NCBI GenBank assembly: GCA_006503535.1
Contig: QYRS01000013.1
Location: 310,001-374,000 of the forward strand
Source of the DNA: Arthrinium phaeospermum
Taxonomy: Eukaryota; Ascomycota; Sordariomycetes; Amphisphaeriales; Apiosporaceae
Direction of reading: 5' to 3'
Length of the DNA stretch: 64,000 nt
Shown: positions 20,046 through 29,687 of the stretch, one piece after another
How positions within the stretch are numbered: the stretch's first letter is position 1
Layout of the letters: every line of letters begins with the position of its first letter
The notes under the pieces: model-generated
The model's database searches: none
The model's input: only the letters and a program-made list of their open reading frames with translations
Told to the model about the DNA's origin: nothing
Translations under genes and position numbers: made by a program

Positions 20046-22724
20046 TTAATCGTCTTCAATATCATCATCACTCAAAACGAGCTTCTGTACTGCAGGTCCT
20101 GCCGAAGATCCGTCGCTCTTCTGGCGGATGGCCAGCTTTTTCTTGCGCGGAGATGATTCCTCCGTGGGTTTGTCTGTTGCCCACGACTCCGTGTCGGCAG
20201 GGTTGGTGTCGTCGACGTCCGCTGCCTCTTCGTCGGGGGTCCCATTCGTGCCCGAGAAAGACACAACCTTTTCAAGTTCTCTCAGCCTGAGGTTACTGAG
20301 AGTCGTTCTTCGGCGCCGCGCAATATGGGCCATGTAAGGTAGTCGCTCCAGGAGGAGCTCTTTGCGCGCAGAACTCCCCAGGGACAGCAACGGCGCTGCT
20401 TGATCTTGACTATGTTCCGTCGCATTGGCCTGGCCACTACTAACGTGGGATGCTTGTTTGGTGGTCTTTTCACCAGAGTTGGAAGTGTTTGGCCTACGGA
20501 AAGCCGACGCACCCGCCGTGATACTTTGCGAGGGGCTTTCTTCCCCTCTCAATAATTTCGTGGACCAAAGATCGACCATGCTTCCAAGTTCTTCTTTCTC
20601 TCTCCAGAGCTTGAGGCTGGTTGGGTAAAACATTTTGAAGGCGTCACCCCCCTTTCGATTGGAGGTCGTCCCAATCCTCTTCACTGGATTAGGAAGCGAA
20701 AAGAGCAAGCCCCTAGTGGCCACTTCGAACGCGATCTCTTCTTGCCGCAAAACATGACTTGCTGAGTCTCGTCCCGCAAATGTTCCAGAGCCGAATCCCC
20801 GTCCCCCGAAAAACATATCGTTAGTCGGACATAGCAGATCGCTTTCGGATAGATACTCAATGCATTCGTTGATGTAGTCAACAGCAGAGGACTGGTCGCT
20901 CGATCCAGTTGGTGCACACGATAGAACATAATTCTCGTGCAAAGCGGATATGAAGGTGTGTGTGTCCGTGCCGGTCTCGTCTATGAGATGGTCGACTACG
21001 ACCTCGGACTGTTTCGGTCGGGCACTCGCAGCTAAGAAGTCTGGCAACACCTCGGCTTTTCCTTCTGGCGTGTGAGAAGGCTTTGGTTTCTCCTCTCGTT
21101 TGTTGTAGACAACTTTTCCAACGGCGTGGAATATCCCCAAGCTTGACTCACGCTGTGTGACCAGTTCGAGGCTTTCTTGCTCTCCTTTCGTGAGTGCCAC
21201 AGTATCCTTCGCGCCTCGTTTCGGTTTCGCAAAGGTCACTCTTGAGCCCCAATCAGCCTCATCGTCGCCTTTGAGACACAAGAACTCCAACGAAGAGACG
21301 GCGCTTCTGATGTCACCGATTTCGCCCAGACGCTTTAGAACTAATGGTCCGGGAGTGCGTTTCCGGCCGGATTTGCGAGCCTCCTTTTTGACAATCAAGT
21401 CCAGGGCACCTGCCAGAAGAGTTGGGGCTATCGCATTGAACTCAATCATGCCCGCACCTGGATGCCGGGTAATTTCAGGACCCAGCAAGCGATGAGCTGT
21501 GAAACTGTCGGCTGATGCTGATGTCGTTGTAAGAAGTGTTTCCGAGATCACCATGACAACAGGTGTGATAGGGACTTTGGATGATGGCTGTCCGAATGCA
21601 GCCAGGGAGGGCGTGTTGGCCGCAAGGTATTGCAATACCGTGCCTCGGAAAGACTGTAAAGCGGTGGAAGACTTTGTAAAAGTATTCGGAAATTCTTCAA
21701 TCATGATGATTTTGCGTGCGTTCTCGCTCATTGTTGCAGTCGAAATGCTGGCAGTAGTTGGCACGTCTGAATCAGTATCCAGTTGCCCAAATTTGCCACT
21801 GCGGCCCATGAACTCTTCAAACTGCGCCGAAGCGGACTGGAATCCGAGGCCTAACCCTGAAACTGTGGGATTCCTCCATTCAAGTAGCTCGCATTTCATA
21901 TCCTTAGCGAGGAGCCGCATCGTGGTTGTTTTCCCTGTCCCTGCCGCGCCTTTCAAGATGAGCAGGCGCTGTCTCATCCTGCCGGCGATGACATCTTCTA
22001 GCCACCTTCGCACGTCCGTCACCTTCTTTTTATGGACCGCCAACTCGTCTAAATTGGATGGACCAAACCGTTCAGACCACGGCCTTTGATCATCAGCGGG
22101 GGCAACAGGTGTTGTCGGACGAGGCGGCCGGAGAAACCTCTGGCTTGCCGTGACGGCTGTTCCCATATCGTGTCCAGCATCGCCCTGTGTCCCTTCTCTG
22201 AAGCGCTTGCGGGCATTTGCAGCCACCCGGCTGGTCGTTGCAGCCGAAACATCCACCACACCATCCTCGTCGGATATGGGATCGCTCAGTATATCATCTA
22301 CAACCGAAGACGAAGGTGTAGCAATGGCCCGCTCAGCCTGGCGGGAGAACAACGTTTTCAGATCGGCAGTCTTTCCTTTGCTCCCCGACTTCTCATCGGC
22401 TGCAGTTCGATTCCTGGTCTTTCTAGGACTGACACTCGGCTCGGGCCTCTTGTTTTTTATTGGCGGAGGGGCTCCAGATCGTAATGGTTTTTGCGGCGGG
22501 GGCTGTCTTCGATCGTTCACATTCGAGGGACGCAACGTGCGCTTGGCGACCGGGCTTGGAGACGGCGAGCCTGCACGCGACGTGTTGGCTGTTGAAGCGG
22601 GATTCTGATTTGGGGAGGAGAACAAGTAATTGGCCAAGGTGTTGTTGGCCTGGGGCTGGTGTTCATCTTCATCGTCGGAGGCATGCACGACATTTCGTTT
22701 GCGACGCTTCGTCGGCGGAGCCAT
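20046..22724 (-). CDS. RAD17: Checkpoint clamp loader RAD17/Rad24
   Basis: Single exon, 892 residues. RAD17 (Rad24 in budding yeast) replaces Rfc1 in an RFC-like complex that loads the 9-1-1 clamp at damaged DNA and triggers the checkpoint kinase cascade in the nucleus. The N-terminal 210 residues are basic, proline/serine-rich and disordered. The AAA+ core begins at PWSERFGPSNLDELAVHKKK. Walker A is GAAGTGKT (259-266) and the Walker B-like segment is IIMIEEFPN (339-347). A helical C-terminal domain follows and the protein ends in an acidic tail (LVLSDDDIEDD), usual for the family. The ATG opens MAPPTKRRKRNVVHASDDED, a plausible nuclear localisation signal. Confidence 0.93.
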   Translation of the reverse strand: MAPPTKRRKRNVVHASDDEDEHQPQANNTLANYLFSSPNQNPASTANTSRAGSPSPSPVAKRTLRPSNVNDRRQPPPQKPLRSGAPPPIKNKRPEPSVSPRKTRNRTAADEKSGSKGKTADLKTLFSRQAERAIATPSSSVVDDILSDPISDEDGVVDVSAATTSRVAANARKRFREGTQGDAGHDMGTAVTASQRFLRPPRPTTPVAPADDQRPWSERFGPSNLDELAVHKKKVTDVRRWLEDVIAGRMRQRLLILKGAAGTGKTTTMRLLAKDMKCELLEWRNPTVSGLGLGFQSASAQFEEFMGRSGKFGQLDTDSDVPTTASISTATMSENARKIIMIEEFPNTFTKSSTALQSFRGTVLQYLAANTPSLAAFGQPSSKVPITPVVMVISETLLTTTSASADSFTAHRLLGPEITRHPGAGMIEFNAIAPTLLAGALDLIVKKEARKSGRKRTPGPLVLKRLGEIGDIRSAVSSLEFLCLKGDDEADWGSRVTFAKPKRGAKDTVALTKGEQESLELVTQRESSLGIFHAVGKVVYNKREEKPKPSHTPEGKAEVLPDFLAASARPKQSEVVVDHLIDETGTDTHTFISALHENYVLSCAPTGSSDQSSAVDYINECIEYLSESDLLCPTNDMFFGGRGFGSGTFAGRDSASHVLRQEEIAFEVATRGLLFSLPNPVKRIGTTSNRKGGDAFKMFYPTSLKLWREKEELGSMVDLWSTKLLRGEESPSQSITAGASAFRRPNTSNSGEKTTKQASHVSSGQANATEHSQDQAAPLLSLGSSARKELLLERLPYMAHIARRRRTTLSNLRLRELEKVVSFSGTNGTPDEEAADVDDTNPADTESWATDKPTEESSPRKKKLAIRQKSDGSSAGPAVQKLVLSDDDIEDD

Positions 22725-24232
22725 GACGAAGGTACTGAAGCAGTGGGAACGTCATTAGCTGAGATAGAGCTCAGTCATGAACGGGCCTCAACAGATATGC
22801 GAGCAGCATTGAGATCGAAGTGCATCATAAGCGCCAAATGCGCAGGCGTTCACAGTCACAAATGCCTGTAGCATCCGGCGGAAGAAGAAAAAAAAGCAAG
22901 TGCTTAAGGTAAGCACCTGTTAGATATTATTAATGTTGACCTTGATTGATGATGGCAACCTCTCGGGGCCGGGACAGCCCACTCTCTAACCCGCGTCGCG
23001 CTTCTCTCCACTCACTCCGCGCTATCACCTGACTCAATCAAACCTCCAGGTTCCCAGCCACAGCTGGCTGCAGTGGGAGATATGCCTTTTCGCAAGTGTT
23101 TTCTTTTTCTCAAGTTACTCTCCTTGTGAACCCCTGCAACTGTACTATATTGAATCTCTGCCGCATTTGAGACTTTCCCCAATTTGGGCCCAAGATTGTC
23201 GTACATTACATGCAGGAACCCAAGACTGACACCTGCCAACTTGGTTTATATCCCCAAGCCCCGCAGTATAGGGGGTGGCTGCCCTACTGGTACCAGCCAG
23301 TGTTGTCAGATGTAATGCTTACCTGATGTGAGCAGCACTTGATCATGTAAAGACTTTACTTGTTCTATGTAGGTAGCCTCATTTGCTTCAACTACATGTA
23401 GTTGCCGTGCTGGAGAATCCGCACGTCCCGCACCTGCACCCGTGCTATTGGCGTTGGCTAAAGTAAGAGCTTACATGTACATATAGTCTGTCTGCCGTCG
23501 CTATGCGTGGCTTAAGAGACGGGCCGTCTTAGAAGAGGAAGCGATTATACCTAATTGCACTTACTGTGCGTCGCGATGATGAGCGGGACAGGGGCGGCAT
23601 TCCATCTGCCGCAGCGCCATTTGCATCCAGATCCACGCCACCAGACTTGGATGTCATGCATCTCACGGTCTATAGACCAAAAGGTTCGATACTCCAGAGT
23701 GGCGAGTAGCCCTAGGACAACTAGCCTCGGGTCGGATGTTGCCCCGGGGAAAGAATGGCGGTTTCCTTCAACAGAAAGCTCCCAGCGCTGACACGGGAGC
23801 ACTTACACACACCAAAAAGCCATCGAGGCCTTCCCTCGGCAACTCAATCCTCCATCAATGAACATGACATCAGCAGTCGCTTATTGAACTTTCGGCCTGT
23901 GGTGATGTGCTCGGCGGGCTGACTATGGCTCTAGGAGTAGATGGGAAAGAAGCAATTCGGACTTGGAAGCCTACCCCTATATGCATCGTACCAGAAGGGA
24001 GGATGTGAAGAAACCGTTTGAAAGGTATAAGTATTCGACGGAAACCCCAAGAATTGCAGCACAACCATCATCAACACTACCAACACTATCACCATCATCA
24101 CTGCTTCACCAATATCAAAATATATCAAACACGCCGGTCTGCTCATAAGATAGCCAGCAGTAGCTACTATCGTGCCTTCACTGCCTACACATATCGCACA
24201 CTATTCCTAGCCTCGAAACCCGATAATTCACA
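22725..24232. other. Divergent spacer between RAD17 and the small secreted protein gene
   Basis: 1.5 kb with promoters on both sides; several short open frames without coding character. CAT/CAC-rich repeats lie near 24064-24110 in the probable leader of the secreted protein gene. Confidence 0.5.
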
Positions 24233-24773
24233 ATGCAGGTGAGTTTATCCCATGTATATACGATGATGGGGGCAGCAACTGACCACGATGCCAATATAGC
24301 AAGTTGCCAAGATCGTTCTGTCTCTCGTCGCCATTGCCGGCGCTGATGCCGCTGTCATCGAGCGGTTCCCTCCCATCGCGACTCTGACACCCTACCTCGC
24401 ACCTCTCTGCAAGACTGCGGATCCGGTCTTCTCGAACTTGTGCACGTTCAACCCGGTGTCTCTCACCCAAGGCGGATGCCAAAACATCCCCAACACGTGC
24501 AACATCCATTACCCGGCCTCCTTTACGGCATCGCTGAACCAAGACAACGGCGGCGCTTGCCAGGTGGTCGTCTACTCGGAACCGGGGTGCACAGGAAGCC
24601 CGATCAAAAGCGGCGGCCTCTCAACGTCCCAGACCGGCTGCGTCGGATCTACCTATCCCGGAAAGCTGGTAGGAGGCTTGCCAGCTGTTGGTCTCGTGGA
24701 TGGGGGCCAGGCCCTGCCCTTCGGGTTCCAGAGTGCTCAGTTGATCTGCAGCGGGCAGGGAATAGCTAATTAG
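24233..24773 (+). CDS. Small cysteine-rich secreted protein (effector-like)
   Basis: Exon 1 is only six bases (ATGCAG, 24233..24238). After a 61-bp intron with GTGAGT donor, CTGAC branch site and ATATAG acceptor, exon 2 (24300..24773) continues in phase 0, giving 159 residues. Residues 1-20 form a signal peptide (MQQVAKIVLSLVAIAGADAA). The mature part has eight cysteines (about 39, 50, 62, 69, 89, 99, 116, 152), suggesting four disulfides, and a glycine-rich C-terminal third. I do not recognise a named family. Size, signal peptide and cysteine content fit an extracellular or candidate effector protein; that role is inference. It lies alone between RAD17 and SRC1 with no related gene nearby. 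Confidence 0.75.
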
Positions 24774-25704
24774 TGGGCGCTCAACAGGGAGGATCATGAT
24801 ATCAGTCTTCGGGGTTATTACGTTGGTCGATGGCAGGTTCCAGGCAAGACACCCAGCCTGTTAATCCTAGCATTCGTAGCTGGATGCGTATCTAATACGG
24901 GTGGAAGGCTCTTCAGCTTTTGCAACTCAAAACTATAGTTTGATATGGGGCAGACGTGCCCCGGGGAGATAGATCCCAGTACACACACTCCTTACATATG
25001 TACTATCCAATGAAAAGTTATTTGCTTCTTTCAACCAATAATCTTTATGGTCTGTGATGATGAGACTACCTAGATTGACACATTCAAGGGGGGTGATACA
25101 AGCACTAACCACAGCACAGCCACACTCTGAGTCAATTGTGCGCCACCTCTTCGCTGCCTAGCCTCCATTGGATTTACAGGGTCTACCTAACTGGGAGGGA
25201 ATCGTTGGCTTCGACCAGGTGAGGTTGCCACAGAGACAAGTGGTCGCAAAAGTCCACTTTGTCGTTCAACACCTCATTTCAGCAAATGAAAATCCTCCCC
25301 CACCATTCACACGTTGCAAAAGTTTAGGATCGTGAGACCTGCAGTCTTTCAACTTGTCTGGCTTTGCAGTTTGACCTTGCTCTTGATAGCCGAAAGTTGG
25401 TGGTCTTAATTGCGCCCTCTCGTCCATGCCAGACGTCATTTGCGCGTTCCTCAAGTACAAAAGAACTATTTATCGCCCGTTGTTCCGGGAATAGGTACTC
25501 CTGTACTCCTTGCACACCTAATCCGAGCGCAACACAAGCACACAAAGACAACTTGCATCTGCCCCAGGCATCTCGTGAGGCCTACCAACAAGACTTGTCT
25601 TGGCTTCCTTGGTAGTCCTCTCTGGTCAATCATTCACTTGTTCTCTCTTCTTGCATCTTACTTTTTCTTCCCCTACTGGATACCATCGTTTCGCATCGCG
25701 CAAC
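24774..25704. other. Spacer between the secreted protein gene and SRC1
   Basis: 3' flank of the secreted protein gene and the SRC1 promoter and leader. The SRC1 frame is open upstream to 25600 but has no ATG before 25705. Confidence 0.5.
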
Positions 25705-27994
25705 ATGTCGGATTCAGAGGAATACCTACAGCCGGGCTTCGACGCCAGGTCGTTGACCATGCCACGACTTCGGTCGGTCCTCGTCGCACACAACATCAGC
25801 TATCCTGCCACCGCCAAAAAGGCCCAGCTCGTCGAAATATTCAACGAAAACATCGTACCACAGGCCAAGAAGATCCTGGATCGCCGCGCGAAGGCTAAGA
25901 GATCTAGTAAGGGCATCAGCGATGCTGAACGCGGTCAGAGCATAGATCCCTTTGCCGAGCAAGAGGACTTGGCTCCGCCGCCGCCTCCATCCACCCGAAC
26001 ACGCCGCTCTCAGTCGCCCAGGAAGGCCTCGGTGCGCGTCAAGTCCGAAGAGCCTGAACAACCCATCATGCCGCTTGCTCGGAGTCCCTCCAAACGCCAG
26101 CCGCGAGCCTCCAGCCGCCAACCAGAACCATCGGATACCGACACTGCTCCAGAAACATATGGTGCGCGGAGGTCGCGAAGTCCACGCAAGAAGCAGCTGG
26201 AGACTGTACCGCAGCTGAAGACCGAGCAGTCCGAAGAGTTCTTCAGGCGCACATCGGGCATGTTCACTTCAGACAATCCATTCCAGAGCGCCAGCTCTCC
26301 GCCTGCCGAGGTGCCGACCGCCCGTCGCAGGACTGCTGGCCACGAGACTCCGCGACCAACAAGCAATTCATCGGTGCGCAGACGGACCCGTGAGCCTGAT
26401 TACGCCGCAGAAGACACGTATGACGCGACGTTGCCGCCACGGACCGCCGCGCAGCCTCGGACCCTCCCGCCCCGGATCCTGCAGCCTCCGGTTCTGCATC
26501 CTCAGACGCCAGTCAATCGTGTGGTCCGCAGCAAAACGCCCGAGATGACACCAGAGCCCATGATGGAAGCGGGAGAGGAGTTCACTGTCGAGGAACAGCT
26601 GGAACTCGCGGCTGAAGAAGCCACTACTGGCCAGTCGGCCATGATCCCGCGACAGACCCGCCCCCCTTCCAAAGCCAACTGGAGCACCTCGTTGACGGTG
26701 ATGGCGGTGACTGCTCTGAGCGTTTTTGCTGGATGGTACCGCCAGGAAAAGATCGCCATCGGGTATTGTGGTGTCGGCCGTGCGATAGGGTCTGTTCCCA
26801 CCGAGATACAGGTTCCTGAGTGGGCGCACTCAGTTCTCCCTCCGGAGATCGAGGTGCCGCAATATGTCTTGGAGACACTGGAGCCCGTTTGCGAACCATG
26901 CCCCGCTCATGCCTACTGCACCGGTGACTTTACTGTCCAATGTGAGCCGGATTATATCCTCAAGCCTCATCCTCTATCGCTTGGTGGCTTCGTTCCTCTC
27001 CCGCCCACCTGTGAGCCTGACGGTGAAAAGGCCCGCCGCGTTAAGGCGGTGGCGGACAAGGCGGTCGAGGAGTTGCGTGAACGCACGGCCAAATTCGAGT
27101 GTGGTGAACTCGTCAACGAGGAAGGCGGCAAGCTCGAGTCTCCAGCTATAGAGGAGCAGGAGCTCAAGGAGGCCATCAACCAGAAGAGGAGCAAGAAGCT
27201 GAACAACAGGGAGTTCGAAGACTTGTGGGGTAGTGCTCTTGGTGAGGTCAAGGACCGCGAAGAGGTCGAGGTCAAGGTCGAGGAGTAAGTCTTTGCCCCC
27301 TATTTCGTTGTCGGCATTTTCCCTTTCCGTCACGCGGGTCTTCTAACCAACTCATATTCTGACAAATTTGGCAACTAACCAGACCACAACGCACCCCAAT
27401 AGAGTACGAGATTCCCGAGGTGTTCCAAACACCTACTTATCGTCCACCAGTCTCGCTCGAGTTCCCATCCGCTGCGCCGTCAAACGATCCCTCCGACTCG
27501 GGCTGGCGCGATATCGTCTCCAGATTAGTGCTCTGATTTCGTTCGTGCTCACCGCTATCTATGGCCGTAGACGATACCTTTCAAACAAGAAGGCCGCTGC
27601 TCAGGTCCCGGCACTCGTGGACCTTGTACTGGAGCGACTGGCGAGCCAAAAGCAGCTTGGAGACGACATTGACGACCCGTGGCTGTTCCTACCCAACCTG
27701 CGGGACGATGTGTTAAGGAGTATCCACTCGTTAAGCCAGCGCGAGAAGATCTGGCAGAGAGTTCGTGCGGTTGTGGAGCAGAACAGCAATGTAAGGACGA
27801 GCCAGCGGGAGGGCCGGAGCGGCGAAGTCGGCCGTGCATGGGAATGGATAGGCCCGACGGCCGGAGACAGTTCACGACGACGCAGAAGCGGACGGGTGTC
27901 TTTTGGCCCCGACGTGAAGTCTGAAACCGGTTCGCCCGAGGAGGAGAAGTCATACTTGCACCAGAAGTGGGAGGAAGGACGGCCCATCTACTAG
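25705..27994 (+). CDS. SRC1: Inner nuclear membrane protein SRC1/Heh (HeH and MSC domains)
   Basis: Exons 25705..27284 and 27403..27994 (118-bp intron, phase 2) give 723 residues. An N-terminal HeH/LEM-like helix-extension-helix lies at about 12-50 (RSLTMPRLRSVLVAHNISYP), followed by a long basic, SP-rich nucleoplasmic linker. The first membrane segment is about 325-345 (LTVMAVTALSVFAGW). A cysteine-containing lumenal region follows (CEPCPAHAYC, then CEPDY). The second membrane segment is near 560-580 (ISALISFVLTAIY), followed by the Man1-Src1p C-terminal domain with DDPWLFLPNLRDDVL and VRAVVEQNSNVRT. It anchors chromatin, including rDNA and telomeres, at the inner nuclear membrane in yeasts. 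The intron donor GTAAGT overlaps an in-frame TAA, so a retained intron would end the protein before the second membrane segment. Confidence 0.9.
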
Positions 27995-29687
27995 GCCGCC
28001 AATGAGAGATGTAATGAGATGTGAAGATGTACGGCGGGACAAGGTCTGAGGCGTCGGTAGGCGTTCCGGTTGACTGGTTCGAGGCAGGCGATTTACGCCG
28101 CAACTTCAATGTCGCGCGAACCCTCGTGTTCCGCTTGCTTGACGAGGAAGTACTATACCTTATTTCGTTTGTAATTGGAAGTACGTCGACAGAGGAAAGA
28201 ATGCTACGAATTGTTCTTCTTACGGTTCTGCTGGAAACATCACAAAGACCCGGTATATATATTCACACACCCTTTAAGAGTGTATTGTACAAGATTTGGT
28301 TCACACCATCCTTTTCTGGCTGTTGATGGCGATGATGTCTGGTAGCAAGTGACTTGGTTACATTGGGCTTTCTTTGGTCAAGTGGTGATTGCATTGCGAA
28401 TATGTTTCGGCTCCAATGACCGAGTCTTATGAATTTGATCCGTTCACTTCAAGAATTACGATTGTCAACGTACGGCAGGCTCTAGCTTAGCTAGGTATGT
28501 AGAACTCACCAAAGTATTCTCGTCTAACCTCATTTCAGATTGAAATAAGAACAACGAAGATAGTGATGTTATAGTGTTGTTCCGCAGCCCTCACTAACCA
28601 ACGCCAGACGCTTAGCAGCATCCAGCCAGTCAGCCAGCGCGTGACCATGTACCCATCCCACAAAGTCACATTGTTATCCTCAATGAATGCGTTACATGAC
28701 GATTGTTATTATATGGTTTATATATATCTGCTATTCCGCGCACTTCATACCCTCCATCTTCTGGACGGAGGGTAGAAGTAGAGTAGTACATGGTTCAACT
28801 TCACACCTTACATCAACATTGTTGCTATCAGGACTTCGGTACGTCGAATCCTCCTTCTCCCCCCTCGGTCTCTCTCGTCTCTCTCGTCTCCCCCGGCTCT
28901 CCCTCCCTTCCCCTGCGCCTCTTCCGATGTGGGCATCATGCGTGATGTCGTTGTATCCAAAGAGCGCGTGAGTGTAGGTTGACAGAACCCATCGATCGTG
29001 TGGCCTGATGTTCGCAGATTGCGCATCTAGGGCCAGGTGGTTATAGGAAAGTGGGTAGTAAGAAAAAAGATATACATGAAATTATATCATAGCGCCGGCT
29101 ATACCCGGGACGAGATGATTTTTCGGTTTCGCTTCGTTCGGGGGGTGGGCACAGAAACAAGCGTAGAGCCTGCCGCTCTTTCTCTCTCTCTGTCTGTCTG
29201 TCGCTCTCGTATGGACTCGGTAGAGGGTGGTAGTGATGATCTGACGTGACAGGAAGTAGGTGACCGTCGTGGTCAAAAGACATTGTGATGCGCAACAACC
29301 CCACGCGCCGCTGCTGCGCCTGAAGAGCGAGAAGAAGAAAAAGAAGCATAAACACATTGTCGGACGTGGCCAAGTTCCGTCTAGGGACCATGGTGAGTGG
29401 CATGGGCCAAACATAGGAAGCTCTTTTCTTCTTTTTAAAGACTTAAACATCGAAGCGCCGGCCAGCCCGCCCGCTAGGGGCCTAAGGGAATATGCGTCTA
29501 GTAGAAGTGATTGATCGTTGAAATGCCGCTCCATAGGGTGGGGTATAAACGATGGACGTGAAAAGTATATAAATATATAACAGCAAAGTTCGTGACAGGT
29601 TTCGTGAAGTATATGTGCAGCATGGGTGCGACCAGTCGGAGGAAGAATTGGAGACACGCGGAGAGGAGGGGGATTGCTCCGGAATTT
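27995..29687. other. Convergent spacer between SRC1 and the kelch-like gene
   Basis: 1.7 kb of 3' flanking DNA. A pyrimidine-rich stretch lies near 28850-28920, and TCTC/TGTC repeats near 29178-29210. A 191-codon antisense frame (29082-29657) is low complexity and not called. Confidence 0.5.

Noticed and set aside
28070..28095. Possible tRNA B box (ggttcgaggc)
   Set aside because: No matching A box or acceptor stem at the right distance; no tRNA could be supported anywhere in the window by eye.
29082..29657. 191-codon minus-strand open frame downstream of the kelch-like gene
   Set aside because: Includes simple-repeat-derived Phe and Arg runs; most likely 3' untranslated sequence.
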